Assembly: GCF_000427805.1 (NCBI RefSeq)
Contig: NZ_KE386588.1
Location: 108,266-172,265, forward strand
Direction: 5' to 3'
Length of the DNA: 64,000 nucleotides
DNA from: Budvicia aquatica DSM 5075 = ATCC 35567
GTDB lineage: Bacteria; Pseudomonadota; Gammaproteobacteria; Enterobacterales; Enterobacteriaceae
In this document: positions 46,092 to 55,933 of the stretch, piece after piece
How positions within the stretch are numbered: the stretch's first letter is position 1
How the letters are laid out: each line of letters begins with the position of its first letter
Made by a program: the position numbers and the translations under genes
Notes under the pieces: generated by a model
What the model was told of the DNA's origin: nothing
Seen by the model: only the letters and a program-made list of their open reading frames with translations
The model's database searches: none

Positions 46092-46796
46092 ATGCGCTTC
46101 CCTATGCCACTGCAATCCGCCATTTTAATTAAGCGCTATAAGCGTTTTCTGGCTGATGTCACCACGCCGGATGGCCAAATATTAACCCTACATTGTGCAA
46201 ATACCGGGGCAATGACCGGATGCGCAGAGCCGGGCGATACCGTTTGGTACTCCACCTCATCAAATCCCAAACGTAAATATGCGCATTCATGGGAACTGAC
46301 TGAAACTCAGGCTGGCGATTTCATATGCGTTAATACGCTACAGGCGAATGCGTTGGTAAAAGAAGCGATTGAACTGGGCCGCATTCCCGAGTTGGCAGGC
46401 TATTCAAGCCTGCGGGGTGAGGTCCGTTATGGTGAAGAAAACAGCCGTATTGACTTCCTTCTGCAGCATGACGATAAACCTGATTGCTATGTGGAAGTAA
46501 AGTCTGTCACCTTGCTTGAACAGTCCCGAGGCTACTTTCCTGATGCGGTCACGGTCAGAGGACAAAAGCACCTGCGGGAACTACAAAGTATGGTTGAACA
46601 AGGGCATCGGGCGGTTTTATTGTTCGCCGTATTGCACTCGGGCATTGACCAAGTTTCGGCAGCACGGCATATCGACCCGGTTTATGCCACCCTTTTTGAA
46701 CAAGTTCAGAAGCAGGGTGTCGAAGTCGTCTGTTATAAAGCAAAACTCTCGCCAACAGAGATTATTTTGCAAGAACAAATATCCGTTATTAGTTAA
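46092..46796 (+). CDS. sfsA: SfsA family protein (sugar fermentation stimulation protein A)
   Basis: The 234 residues match E. coli Sfs[49 protein letters not shown], the [13 protein letters not shown] block and [31 protein letters not shown]. The last contains the PD-(D/E)XK-like nuclease residues D...EVK. An N-terminal OB-like domain precedes it. The family was named for an effect on maltose metabolism and probably acts on nucleic acids. ATG 46092 follows CAGGAG; a GTG at 46086 overlaps that site. It precedes dksA, as usual. Confidence 0.93.
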   Translation: MRFPMPLQSAILIKRYKRFLADVTTPDGQILTLHCANTGAMTGCAEPGDTVWYSTSSNPKRKYAHSWELTETQAGDFICVNTLQANALVKEAIELGRIPELAGYSSLRGEVRYGEENSRIDFLLQHDDKPDCYVEVKSVTLLEQSRGYFPDAVTVRGQKHLRELQSMVEQGHRAVLLFAVLHSGIDQVSAARHIDPVYATLFEQVQKQGVEVVCYKAKLSPTEIILQEQISVIS

Positions 46797-46996
46797 CTTT
46801 TTAGATGAAAAGTAATAAAAAAGTAGGTTTTGATTAAATAACCAGCAAGCGTGCATACAATATCATGCGTTTCTTCACAGCATTGTCATACTTAGGCTAG
46901 GAAAAATTGCTAACTGCATCCTCATCTGTTATTTATAGCGGCCTGATTTTTTCTCTACTTTAGAATTTACACTGCGTATTTTGTAGGAGAAGCAAA

Positions 46997-47452
46997 ATGC
47001 AAGAAGGGCAAAAGCGTAAAACATCGTCCTTAAGTATCCTGGCTATTGCGGGTTTAGAGCCCTATAAAGAGAAGCCGGGCGAAGAGTACATGAATGAAGC
47101 TCAACGCACTCACTTCAAATTAATTCTTGAAGCATGGCGTGGTCAGTTAAGAGATGAAGTCGATCGTACTGTATCCCATATGCAGGACGAAGCGGCTAAT
47201 TTCCCAGACCCGGCTGACCGGGCGACGCAGGAAGAAGAGTTCAGTCTTGAACTGCGTAACCGTGACCGTGAACGTAAGCTGATCAAAAAAATCGATAAGA
47301 CGCTACAAAAAATAGCTGAAGATGATTTTGGTTTCTGCGAATCGTGCGGCGTTGAAATTGGTATTCGTCGTCTTGAGGCCCGTCCTACTGCCGATCTGTG
47401 TATCGACTGTAAGACTTTAGCTGAAATTCGTGAAAAACAAATGGCTGGTTAA
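46997..47452 (+). CDS. dksA: RNA polymerase-binding transcription factor DksA
   Basis: DksA enters the RNA polymerase secondary channel and, with ppGpp, adjusts transcription of rRNA and amino-acid genes. The 151-residue protein has a coiled coil at about 35-110 with the tip residues in [13 protein letters not shown] (the essential D-x-x-D-x-A motif). The four-cysteine zinc finger CESCG...CIDC lies at about 114-138. AGGAGA gives a good ribosome binding site. gluQ follows after 132 bases, as in E. coli. Confidence 0.97.
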   Translation: MQEGQKRKTSSLSILAIAGLEPYKEKPGEEYMNEAQRTHFKLILEAWRGQLRDEVDRTVSHMQDEAANFPDPADRATQEEEFSLELRNRDRERKLIKKIDKTLQKIAEDDFGFCESCGVEIGIRRLEARPTADLCIDCKTLAEIREKQMAG

Positions 47453-47546
47453 TCCGCGTAGCAATATCTGACGCAACTAGTTTACTCTGTCGAGGAGAAC
47501 GGCTATCAGGCCTTATCGTAGCAGGTAGATGACGTAACAGAGGACT

Positions 47547-47585
47547 ATGCTTAGATTAATGATCCACCGTCTATTAACGTATTGA
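47547..47585 (+). CDS. 12-codon upstream open frame coupled to gluQ
   Basis: ATG 47547 is preceded by AGAGGA and encodes [12 protein letters not shown]. Its TGA (47583-47585) overlaps the gluQ ATG in the arrangement TGATG. gluQ itself lacks a good ribosome binding site, so the short frame may deliver ribosomes to gluQ. The upstream CTCTGT (47485-47490) could pair with ACAGAG covering part of this binding site. Confidence 0.4.
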   Translation: MLRLMIHRLLTY

Positions 47586-48472
47586 TGACTAACAACCATT
47601 ATGTGGGGCGATTTGCCCCTTCTCCCTCTGGAGATTTACATTTTGGTTCATTAATTACCGCGCTGGGTAGTTTTTTACAGGCGCGGTCAAACCATGGCCG
47701 CTGGCTGGTTCGCATTGAAGATATCGATCCTCCCAGAGAGATTGCCGGCGCAGCCTCCCGTATTCTGAATACCCTAGAAAATTATGGACTACATTGGGAC
47801 GGTGATGTTTTATACCAGTCTCAGCGTCACGACGCTTATCGTGAGATTCTGAGTTGGTTATACCAGCAAAAACATTGCTATTATTGCCACTGTACCCGAG
47901 CCCGAATTCAGCAGTTGGGCGGCATATATGATGGACACTGTCGAGACCTTCAACTTCCAGCGCAAGGCGCCTCGGTTAGATTACATTTATCGCAGCCGGT
48001 TTATCGCTTTCAGGACCGTCATTTAGGTCAACTGTTTGCTGATACCGAGCGGGCACATGAAGATTTTATTATCCATCGCAGAGACGGGTTATTTGCCTAT
48101 AATCTGGCGGTGGTGGTCGATGACCATTTTCAGGGTGTAACCGAGATTGTACGCGGTGCAGATTTAATTCAGCCAACCGTACAACAGATAGCACTCTACC
48201 GGCACCTGGGCTGGCCTGAACCATGCTATTTTCATCTACCGCTGGCATTGGATGCTGAAGGTCATAAGTTATCTAAGCAAAACCACGCTCAGCCCTTGCC
48301 AGACAATGCACCATTACCCGTATTGGCTAAAGCTTTAGCATTTCTCGGGCAGGCGTTACCGCCTGATTGGCAAGATGCAACGCTTCATACCTTACTGGAA
48401 TGGAGTATTAAACATTGGGATAGCGATCGAGTTCCCCGGCAATCGGCTTTAGCTTCACACTTCTCATTCTAA
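47585..48472 (+). CDS. gluQ: Glutamyl-Q tRNA(Asp) synthetase
   Basis: GluQ attaches glutamate to queuosine in the anticodon of tRNA-Asp. The 295-residue protein is a GluRS catalytic core without an anticodon-binding domain: [21 protein letters not shown] (HIGH-like), [10 protein letters not shown], the zinc ligands in [27 protein letters not shown] and [11 protein letters not shown] 47585 has no clear ribosome binding site but overlaps the stop of a 12-codon frame. It lies between dksA and pcnB as in E. coli. Confidence 0.93.
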   Translation: MTNNHYVGRFAPSPSGDLHFGSLITALGSFLQARSNHGRWLVRIEDIDPPREIAGAASRILNTLENYGLHWDGDVLYQSQRHDAYREILSWLYQQKHCYYCHCTRARIQQLGGIYDGHCRDLQLPAQGASVRLHLSQPVYRFQDRHLGQLFADTERAHEDFIIHRRDGLFAYNLAVVVDDHFQGVTEIVRGADLIQPTVQQIALYRHLGWPEPCYFHLPLALDAEGHKLSKQNHAQPLPDNAPLPVLAKALAFLGQALPPDWQDATLHTLLEWSIKHWDSDRVPRQSALASHFSF

Positions 48473-48592
48473 AATGATTCAGTGTGAGCTATGATAGGCC
48501 GCCGTTTTTACCGTTCGCTATTTAATGACTATATTTGACTAGTGGTCCAACAAACGGCACCACTTACTGATACACAATGACCGAGGTGTCCT

Positions 48593-49990
48593 ATTTTTAC
48601 CCGCGTAGCTAATTTTTGCCGTAAGGTACTCACCAGAGAATCTGATACGGACACGCAGCAAGAAAGCCATCATACTGAAAGTGATGTGGCTATTATTCCT
48701 CGCGCGCAGCACACCATTTCCCGTCAGGAAATTAGCGATAATGCCCTGAAGGTGCTTTATCGTTTGAATAAATCAGGATATGAAGCCTATTTGGTTGGCG
48801 GCGGTGTTCGCGACCTCTTGCTGAATAAAAAACCTAAAGATTTTGATATTACGACCAATGCCACACCGGAGCAGGTGCGTAAATTATTTCGCAATTGCCG
48901 TCTGATTGGTCGTCGATTCCGTCTGGCCCATATTATGTTCGGGCCAGAGATTATTGAAGTGGCCACCTTTCGAGGCGGACACAGTGACAATGATGATAAA
49001 AACGCGTCACAGCAGGCCAACAACGGCATGCTACTGCGTGATAACGTTTATGGCTCAATCACTGAAGATGCTCATCGTCGCGATTTTACGATTAATAGTT
49101 TGTACTACAGCGCCGCTGATTTCACCGTTCGTGACTTTACCGGTGGTATACAGGATTTAAAGCAGGGCATTATCCGCCTGATTGGCGATCCGGAAACCCG
49201 CTACCGGGAAGATCCGGTAAGAATGCTGCGGGCGATACGCTTTGCCGCTAAGCTGGATATGCAAATTGAACCGGTTACCGCCGAGCCTATCGGTCGGTTG
49301 TCATCGCTGTTAAGTGAAATTCCGGCAGCCCGCCTGTTTGAAGAAGCGCTGAAATTATTACAGTCCGGATATGGTTACCCGACCTATCAACTATTGCGTC
49401 AACATCATCTGTTCAGGCCATTATTCCCAATTATTGCTAAGAATTTTACGCCTCAGGGCGACAGCAATATGGAACAGATTTTATCTCAGGTGCTAAAGAA
49501 CACTGACACCCGCCTGCAAATCGGCAAACGGGTTAACCCTGCGTTTCTGTTTGCCGCAATGCTCTGGTATCCGTTGGTTGAACATGCTGAGAAACTGGCC
49601 CAGGAGAGCGGACTGGCCTATTACGATGCCTTCGCTTTAGCCATGAATGACGTATTAGATGAGCAGTGTCGTACGCTGGCAATCCCTAAACGCATTACCT
49701 CGTTAGTTCGGGATATCTGGCAATTGCAGTTACGCTTGCCACGTCGCCACGGCAGAAAAGCGTATAAGCTGATGGAACATCCTAAGTTCCGCGCCGCATT
49801 TGATCTATTGCAGCTACGCGCTGAAATAGAGAAAGGCGAATTATTGAAACTGACACATTGGTGGGATGAGTTCCAACAAGCGGATATCCAGCGCCAGAAG
49901 ACGATGCTGACTTCGCTGGGTGATGAACCCTCAGCCCGACGCCATCGTTCACGGCGCCCGCGCAAGCCGTCACCAAAACAGTCGTCATAA
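48593..49990 (+). CDS. pcnB: Poly(A) polymerase I, ATT start
   Basis: PcnB adds poly(A) tails to RNA 3' ends, promoting decay. With the start at ATT 48593 the protein is 465 residues, the E. coli length, and opens [16 protein letters not shown], matching the E. coli N-terminus. GAGGTG at 48583-48588 precedes the ATT; the first in-frame ATG or GTG would lose this conserved part. E. coli pcnB is known to start at AUU. The nucleotidyltransferase site is [29 protein letters not shown], followed by [11 protein letters not shown] and a basic C-terminus ([12 protein letters not shown]). Confidence 0.92.
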   Translation: MFTRVANFCRKVLTRESDTDTQQESHHTESDVAIIPRAQHTISRQEISDNALKVLYRLNKSGYEAYLVGGGVRDLLLNKKPKDFDITTNATPEQVRKLFRNCRLIGRRFRLAHIMFGPEIIEVATFRGGHSDNDDKNASQQANNGMLLRDNVYGSITEDAHRRDFTINSLYYSAADFTVRDFTGGIQDLKQGIIRLIGDPETRYREDPVRMLRAIRFAAKLDMQIEPVTAEPIGRLSSLLSEIPAARLFEEALKLLQSGYGYPTYQLLRQHHLFRPLFPIIAKNFTPQGDSNMEQILSQVLKNTDTRLQIGKRVNPAFLFAAMLWYPLVEHAEKLAQESGLAYYDAFALAMNDVLDEQCRTLAIPKRITSLVRDIWQLQLRLPRRHGRKAYKLMEHPKFRAAFDLLQLRAEIEKGELLKLTHWWDEFQQADIQRQKTMLTSLGDEPSARRHRSRRPRKPSPKQSS

Positions 49991-49997
49991 GTAAAAT

Positions 49998-50023
49998 GAT
50001 AAGCCGCTTCACCGCGGCTTATC
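49998..50023 (+). terminator. Hairpin between pcnB and folK
   Basis: GATAAGCCGC / GCGGCTTATC is a perfect 10-bp stem with a 6-base loop right after the pcnB stop. No T-run follows, so termination is uncertain. Confidence 0.5.
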
Positions 50024-50095
50024 ATTGAGTAATAACCCGCACAGCATCATACTCAACGCCATCGTTACCCGATATTTTCCCCGCAGGAGTTATCC

Positions 50096-50593
50096 ATGAC
50101 TCAAGTTTTTATCGCACTGGGAAGCAATTTAAATCAGCCGCTTGAACAGGTTGAAGCTGCCCTTTCCGCACTAAAGCAAATTCCACAAACCCGTTTAATT
50201 AATTGTTCTCCCTTCTATCGGACTAAACCTCTGGGCCCTCAGGATCAGCCCGATTATTTAAATGCCGTTGTTGAACTAGAGACCCAACTGCAAGCGGAAG
50301 AATTATTAGATGCGACTCAGGCGATTGAACTCAATCAGGGCAGAGTCAGAAAGGATCAACGCTGGGGGCCACGAACGTTAGATTTAGATATTCTGCTGTT
50401 TGGCCATCAGACTATCGCGACACCACGGCTAACCGTGCCTCACTATGATATGTTCAATCGCGGATTTATGCTTTACCCGCTGGCTGATATAGCGCCTAAT
50501 ATCATCTTCGCCGACGGAGTATCGTTATCTGAGCGTTTAAAACATATACCAAAGGATGGATTAGCACTCTGGTTCGGCAATAAGACCGATTAA
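50096..50593 (+). CDS. folK: 2-amino-4-hydroxy-6-hydroxymethyldihydropteridine pyrophosphokinase
   Basis: FolK transfers pyrophosphate from ATP to the pterin alcohol in folate synthesis. The 165 residues show VFIALGSNLNQPLEQVEAAL at the N-terminus, YRTKPLGPQDQPDYLNAVVELET in the middle, and the metal-binding signature RWGPRTLDLDILLFG near residue 90, all with family spacing. GCAGGAG gives the ribosome binding site. In E. coli panB follows; here it does not. Confidence 0.95.
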   Translation: MTQVFIALGSNLNQPLEQVEAALSALKQIPQTRLINCSPFYRTKPLGPQDQPDYLNAVVELETQLQAEELLDATQAIELNQGRVRKDQRWGPRTLDLDILLFGHQTIATPRLTVPHYDMFNRGFMLYPLADIAPNIIFADGVSLSERLKHIPKDGLALWFGNKTD

Positions 50594-50776
50594 CAAAGAA
50601 AATAGCGCTGGTTAAGCTATTCGCAATAACAGAGACCATGTTGAAGAAAGTCCTCTGCTACATTCATTGAAACCGGGCTTATTTAAGGGTGTTTTTTTAC
50701 AAAAATCCACCACTTAGCTATGCTTAATATTTCAATATGGATGAGTTTTTCTCACACAGAATCTTGGGGCTGCACC

Positions 50777-51853
50777 ATGTTTTTAGAAGGAGTCATAATT
50801 AATATCAGTATGTTGATTACTGGCTTTTACTTCATCTCTAAACTATCGAAATTCCCTCTGGATGCGAATATCTCCCCGCTGAGACAGATATTAATCGGCC
50901 TATGTAATGGATTACTCTGCTTTATATTAATGAAGTTTTCTATTCCGACATTCAGCCATACGCTGATCGATTTCAGACATATCCCTCTTATTATTGCGGC
51001 ATGTTATATCGGCGCTATTCCTACCATGATCACGGCAATTATGATTGCCATTACCCGATTAACTTTTGATATATCACCAGCGACAATAACAATATCAACA
51101 TGTTATATATTTATTGGCATTATATTATCGATATATAGTCAACATTCTCAGCGCTCGATGCGTTATCGTGCCATTCAGTTCAGTACCATCACGATCGTTA
51201 TGATCTGTGTAAGCTACCTTTTGATCACAAAAGACTTGATTCGAACGCTGATATTTACCGGTTTGATTACCTCTTATTCCACCGTCGGATTGCTGCTGGC
51301 ATTTATGTTATTAAAAGATCTTAAAAAGCAGAAAACTGACATGATGGCCTTTCAAGATCAGGCTCAACAGGATTTCTTAACCCGCTTATTGAACAAGCGT
51401 ATGTTTGAGCAAACCCTAAGAGATATGCTCAACGCTGAAGAAAACATCGTCTTAATGCTGATGGATATTGACTATTTTAAACAGGTTAATGATAAGCACG
51501 GCCACGATGCCGGAGATACTGTACTTAAAGAGGTCGCTGAAATTCTGAATACCTATACCGAATATCAACAGAAAAATTACCGTATCGGCGGAGAAGAGTT
51601 TTCAGCGGTTTTTACCGATAGCCCGGTACTATCAGTGATTCGTATAGCCGAGAAAATTCGACAGCAAATAGCCAGCCACCCGTTTATTCTGCCGGATGGC
51701 AAAGTCATCCACATCACGATTTCAATCGGTTTGAGCTGCAGCAAGAACGTAGCCAAAAATAGCATATCTTTATTTCGCCGAGCTGACAGAGCGCTGTACC
51801 AGGCGAAATCAGACGGTAGAAATAAAGTTATCTACGCGACTGATGACGCCTAA
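50777..51853 (+). CDS. Membrane-bound diguanylate cyclase (5TM-LytS-type sensor plus GGDEF)
   Basis: About 358 residues. The N-terminal 190 contain five to six hydrophobic segments resembling the 5TMR-LYT sensor (IINISMLITGFYFISKL, RQILIGLCNGLLCFILM, FRHIPLIIAACYIGAIPTMITAIMIAITRL). A short coiled stretch leads to a GGDEF domain with LTRLLNKRMFEQ, DIDYFKQVNDKHGHDAGD and the active-site YRIGGEEFSAV. All catalytic residues are present, so it should make cyclic di-GMP. There is no EAL domain. I chose ATG 50777 (GGGG seven bases upstream); 50720 and 50741 are possible. It occupies the place of panBCD. Confidence 0.85.
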   Translation: MFLEGVIINISMLITGFYFISKLSKFPLDANISPLRQILIGLCNGLLCFILMKFSIPTFSHTLIDFRHIPLIIAACYIGAIPTMITAIMIAITRLTFDISPATITISTCYIFIGIILSIYSQHSQRSMRYRAIQFSTITIVMICVSYLLITKDLIRTLIFTGLITSYSTVGLLLAFMLLKDLKKQKTDMMAFQDQAQQDFLTRLLNKRMFEQTLRDMLNAEENIVLMLMDIDYFKQVNDKHGHDAGDTVLKEVAEILNTYTEYQQKNYRIGGEEFSAVFTDSPVLSVIRIAEKIRQQIASHPFILPDGKVIHITISIGLSCSKNVAKNSISLFRRADRALYQAKSDGRNKVIYATDDA

Positions 51854-51869
51854 TCCCAATAAAGAATGG

Positions 51870-53159
51870 CTATTGGGGCTGATATATTGGTGTTATATCG
51901 GTACGGGTATTGGCAATACGTTCAGCCATGGTGCTAATAGAGTCATCGCTTAATACATATAAGCGTTTAAGGGTAAATGGATTATCGCCGGGCTTCACCT
52001 TACCTCTGACCGTGGTTACTGCTAAATGATAACCCGCCAGTTTTGCCGCCTGAATGGCGCTGTCGTTGTAGCCACCAAACGGGTAGGAGATATAAAGCAC
52101 TTTGGGATTGAACTGGCTCAGCGCTCTGCTGGAGCGTTCAAAATCCAGTTCAATGTTGTGTTCAGACCTGCTTAGCAAGATCGGGCGGTTATCATCAGAA
52201 TAACGGTGTAAGAAATGGGTGTGAGACTGAATGTCAAATACGCTCTGAATCTCCTTTAACTCACTGATACTCATAAACTGCAACGAGTCGGGATCCCACG
52301 CTTGAGGTTGGCCTTTAATACGTGAAGAAATAATAAATGCCGTGGCCTGCTGCCCGTACTTTTTTAGAATCGGATAAGCATAGCGATATACCGACTTGAG
52401 TCCGTCATCAAAGGTTAAAACTACCGCTTTAGCGGGAATATTTAACGTATTATTCAGGTAGCCTTCCAGCTGATACATTGAAATCGTTTGGTACCCGGCC
52501 TCTTTCAGGTAGGCCATTTGAGCATCAAAAGCGGTGTCTGACGTGGTGGTCGAGGTATGGCGGAATAACTTATTCTCATCGTCTTTCAGAACGTGGTGAT
52601 AAGTCAAAATAGGCAGGCCATTATCCAGCTCACACTCATCAGCCTCAATATACTTAACATCATCACCGATGTTAATTTCATACCACAATTTATTATCGCT
52701 ATCCCTCAAGCGGCCCATGATGGGATAACGTAAATTCTCGTCCAATGTGCCAAATACCGGACTTTTCACATCGGCACGATCAAATACTTTTATTTGCTTG
52801 GTGGTAATCAAGTTTTGGTTGAGCTTTTGCAACCCGGCAAGCTCTAAGCCAAAAATCTTTCTGGATTTTCTTATCGGAATAAAGGCATCTTTAGGTATAA
52901 GCCCATGAGCGTTGCCGAAGGTGAATTCATAATATTCAGCGCTAAGGGGATAAACCATTAGCTCCTCACCTTTATTCAGCTCACCGACTTTAATCACATC
53001 ATTGCCGACCTGAGCCAAAATTTCACTATTGCGAATCATCCTAACCTGAACGGGGATCATATCGTCACTATCAAAATCTACGTCCTCTTCTGCATAGGCA
53101 GATGAAAATATAAATAAAGGCAGAAGGATCAATAGAATAGAAAGTTTTCTAAAACTCAT
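51870..53159 (-). CDS. yadE: Polysaccharide deacetylase family protein YadE
   Basis: This 429-residue secreted protein has a signal peptide (SILLILLPLFIFSSAYA), an N-terminal region of about 160 residues with SH3-like strands, and a C-terminal NodB deacetylase domain: ILTYHHVL, VVLTFDDGLKSVYRYAYPIL (catalytic Asp and metal Asp), QSHTHFLHR (metal histidines) and YISYPFGGYNDSAI. It resembles E. coli YadE, encoded in the same neighbourhood. The substrate, a periplasmic or surface polysaccharide, is not known. It is convergent with the diguanylate cyclase gene. Confidence 0.88.
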   Translation of the reverse strand: MSFRKLSILLILLPLFIFSSAYAEEDVDFDSDDMIPVQVRMIRNSEILAQVGNDVIKVGELNKGEELMVYPLSAEYYEFTFGNAHGLIPKDAFIPIRKSRKIFGLELAGLQKLNQNLITTKQIKVFDRADVKSPVFGTLDENLRYPIMGRLRDSDNKLWYEINIGDDVKYIEADECELDNGLPILTYHHVLKDDENKLFRHTSTTTSDTAFDAQMAYLKEAGYQTISMYQLEGYLNNTLNIPAKAVVLTFDDGLKSVYRYAYPILKKYGQQATAFIISSRIKGQPQAWDPDSLQFMSISELKEIQSVFDIQSHTHFLHRYSDDNRPILLSRSEHNIELDFERSSRALSQFNPKVLYISYPFGGYNDSAIQAAKLAGYHLAVTTVRGKVKPGDNPFTLKRLYVLSDDSISTMAERIANTRTDITPIYQPQ

Positions 53160-53279
53160 AAGTGATGTTTTTCTTATAGATATACAAATGGTTTAAGCAT
53201 GACTGAATATAGAGAATATTTTTATCGGCAATCATGAGATAACGCAAGAAGTGATGAAAAATTCATCACTAAGATTTAT

Positions 53280-53861
53280 CTATTGAGAGAAGTAACGAAA
53301 ATGCCCGTTAATCTTCCATAAAAATAAGATGTCTTCAGCCTTCACACCGGCACCAATATTATGAATAACCAAAGGCCGGCCTTCACGCGTATGGCGATCG
53401 GTAACAATACCAATATGAGGCAATCCATTATCCAAACGCCAGGAAACAATGTCTCCGGGCCGATAGTCATCGGCATTAAGCGTTATTGGCCGCTCCATTT
53501 TATGCCGTTTAAAATAAGTTTCAAGGTTCGGCACTCTGCGATGATCAATATTTGTATCCGGTCGTTTTAAACCCCAATTTTTGGGGTAGGCCGAAAAGTT
53601 AGCTTTCATATCCTGATGAACTAATTTCTGCAGATCGGCGTTCTGCTGTCGCAAGGCGCGGATAACCACATCTGAACACACTCCGCGTTCAATCGGCACA
53701 TCGCCACCGGGATAGCTCAACGAAGCATATGCCGGGTCGTAAAATAGCGTTTTACCTATCTGTTGTTCAGCACCGGCAGCCAGTTCGCGGTTGCCGGCAT
53801 AAAGCGGAAGGCAAAAAGTCAGCGCTAACATTGCTGCCAGCGCTCGGATATATATTGACAT
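53280..53861 (-). CDS. DUF1287 family protein (YijF-like)
   Basis: This 193-residue protein has a signal peptide (LAAMLALTFCLPLYA). Its DUF1287 domain fits E. coli YijF throughout: FYDPAYASLSYPGGDVPIERGVCSDVVIRALRQQNADLQKLVHQDMKANFSAYPKNWGLKRPDTNIDHRRVPNLE is nearly continuous similarity, here cited by segments VCSDVV, GLKRPDTNIDHRRVP and GDIVSWRL. The Cys in GVCSDVV and HIGIVTDR suggest an NlpC/P60-like peptidase fold; activity is unproven. GGAGGA gives a strong ribosome binding site. It lies between yadH and yadE, not its E. coli location. Confidence 0.82.
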   Translation of the reverse strand: MSIYIRALAAMLALTFCLPLYAGNRELAAGAEQQIGKTLFYDPAYASLSYPGGDVPIERGVCSDVVIRALRQQNADLQKLVHQDMKANFSAYPKNWGLKRPDTNIDHRRVPNLETYFKRHKMERPITLNADDYRPGDIVSWRLDNGLPHIGIVTDRHTREGRPLVIHNIGAGVKAEDILFLWKINGHFRYFSQ

Positions 53862-53887
53862 ATTCCTCCATGAATAATCAGTAATGA

Positions 53888-54658
53888 CTAGCTACGCAGT
53901 CCCTTTCCTTTAGAAATCAGCCACCAGCTCAGCAGATAAAATACCACGGTAAAGGCAATAAGCACGCTAAAGGTGAGTGTTAAAGAAACATCAGAAATTC
54001 CCAGAAAACCATAGCGGAAGCCGCTGATCATATAAACAATCGGGTTAATCTTCGAAACGACTTGCCATACAGGAGGTAACAGCGTCAGCGAATAAAACAC
54101 ACCGCCCAAATAGGTTAACGGAGTCAGCACAAAAGTCGGAACGATACTGATATCATCAAAAGACTCGGCAAAAATAGCGTTAACTAACCCGCCCAAAGAA
54201 AACAGCACCGCAGTCAGCAGTAACGTGACGGCAATCACCCACCATGAATGGATTTCTAATGGCACAAAAAACAGCGAGATGAGCGTGACTAAGACACCAA
54301 CGCAAATACCACGCGCAACCCCGCCACCGACAAAGCCAATAATCACAATATGCGTTGGCACCGGAGCAACCAATAGCTCTTCAATACTGTGCTGATATTT
54401 AGCACCAAAAAATGATGAAGCGACGTTTGAGTACGAGTTAGTAATGACTGACATCATAATTAAGCCGGGGACGATAAACTGCATGTAGTCCACCCCCTGC
54501 ATATCACCAATCCGTGCCCCGATTAAATTACCAAAAATAATAAAATACAGCGTCATGGTAATCACCGGTGGAACCAGCGTCTGTACCCAGATACGACCAA
54601 AGCGGGTGACTTCTTTAATCCAGATACTTTTTAGCGCAACCCAGTACAGGCGAATCAT
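53888..54658 (-). CDS. yadH: ABC transporter permease YadH
   Basis: This is a 256-residue ABC-2 type permease with six hydrophobic segments. The ABC-2 signature region VVSKINPIVYMISGFRYGFLG lies before the last helices. Together with the adjacent ATPase YadG it forms an exporter in the inner membrane; the substrate is not established. Its ATG overlaps the yadG stop by four bases, so they are translated together, as in E. coli. Confidence 0.93.
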   Translation of the reverse strand: MIRLYWVALKSIWIKEVTRFGRIWVQTLVPPVITMTLYFIIFGNLIGARIGDMQGVDYMQFIVPGLIMMSVITNSYSNVASSFFGAKYQHSIEELLVAPVPTHIVIIGFVGGGVARGICVGVLVTLISLFFVPLEIHSWWVIAVTLLLTAVLFSLGGLVNAIFAESFDDISIVPTFVLTPLTYLGGVFYSLTLLPPVWQVVSKINPIVYMISGFRYGFLGISDVSLTLTFSVLIAFTVVFYLLSWWLISKGKGLRS

Positions 54659-55581
54659 TCCGCATCTTCCTTATAATCATTAACCAGATGAACAAATAAC
54701 TCTTCCAAGCGGTTGGCTTTATTACGCATGCTGGAAACAGCAACGCCCTGAGCACTAAGCTGAGCAAATACGCTATTCAGCCCTTGTTCCCTTTCTACAT
54801 CAACTTCTAAGGTCGCTGTATCAATCAGGCGGCTGGAATAGCCTTCTAGCTGTGGAATAGGGCTTTTCGGCGCTAAGTCCAGAATAAAGGTTTCAGACTT
54901 CAGCTTAGAGAGCAGCTCACGCATCGACGTATTTTCGACCAATTCACCCTGGCGAATAATGCCGATATTACGGCAAAGCATTTCAGCCTCTTCCAGATAG
55001 TGGGTGGTCAGAATAATAGTGATCCCCTGCTGGTTTAACTCTTTTAAGAATAACCACATAGAGCGACGTAGTTCGATATCAACGCCGGCAGTAGGTTCAT
55101 CAAGGATCAGTAGCTTTGGCTGATGCATTAGCGCACGAGCGATCATCAGGCGTCGTTTCATACCGCCGGATAGGCGCATCGCCTTTTCGTTACGTTTTTC
55201 CCAAAGCTCTAAGCGTTGTAAATATATTTTTGCCCTTTCCAGCGCTTCATGGCGAGGAACGCCATAATACCCGGCCTGAGTCACCACGATTTGCAGCACG
55301 GTTTCAAAAGGGTTGAAGTTAAATTCTTGAGGCACCAGCCCCAGTTGGCGTTTGGCATTAACTAAATCGCTATCAATATCATAGCCAAATACTCTAACCT
55401 GCCCGGATGTTTTATTAACCAGAGAGCTAATAATACCAATGGTGGTGGACTTTCCGGCCCCGTTAGGGCCTAGCAGCGCATAGAAATCGCCAGCTTCCAC
55501 GGTCAGATTGATGCCCTTCAGAGCCTTTACGCCACCGGCGTAAACTTTACTTAATTGCGATAATTCCAACGCATATGTCAT
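54655..55581 (-). CDS. yadG: ABC transporter ATP-binding protein YadG
   Basis: This 308-residue ATPase has Walker A LLGPNGAGKSTTIG near residue 38, the Q-loop in LVPQEFNFNPFE, the signature AMRLSGGMKRRLMIARAL, Walker B LLILDEPTAGVDIELR and the H-loop LTTHYLEEAE. A C-terminal regulatory domain of about 80 residues follows, typical of DrrA/NodI-type exporters. It pairs with YadH. It is divergent from can. Confidence 0.94.
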   Translation of the reverse strand: MTYALELSQLSKVYAGGVKALKGINLTVEAGDFYALLGPNGAGKSTTIGIISSLVNKTSGQVRVFGYDIDSDLVNAKRQLGLVPQEFNFNPFETVLQIVVTQAGYYGVPRHEALERAKIYLQRLELWEKRNEKAMRLSGGMKRRLMIARALMHQPKLLILDEPTAGVDIELRRSMWLFLKELNQQGITIILTTHYLEEAEMLCRNIGIIRQGELVENTSMRELLSKLKSETFILDLAPKSPIPQLEGYSSRLIDTATLEVDVEREQGLNSVFAQLSAQGVAVSSMRNKANRLEELFVHLVNDYKEDAE

Positions 55582-55933
55582 ATCTTGGGGATTACCTTGT
55601 ATCGGATACTAAAAAAATAAGCGGTCGATAGAAATGTAACAGACCATTATCGTAGCTTAACCCGTAAACTTGTACCTGAACATATAAAAAATTAACAGTA
55701 TAGAAACATGTAATTCAGGTATAAAATCACCAGATAATCGTTAATTATCCGGCTGTTATTGCCGTTGCCCATTCATTTTAAGCAGAAAACGCCCGCATAA
55801 AAATGGCCAAAACGGCATGAATTTCTTGCCCGCAGTAACAAAGCTGGACTATGTTAATTCAGTGGTTCCGTTTTGAAAAAACCACTCGTTATCTTATATT
55901 AACGCCATTGCAAACTATGAGCTAATAAACAGC
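55582..55933. other. 352-bp intergenic region between yadG and can
   Basis: This region contains the divergent promoters. Two hairpins are seen: GATAAT / ATTATC flanked by CC / GG at 55730-55752, and AGTGGTT / AACCACT at 55861-55886, the latter 48 bases before can. No open frame or repeat-family copy was recognised. Confidence 0.4.
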
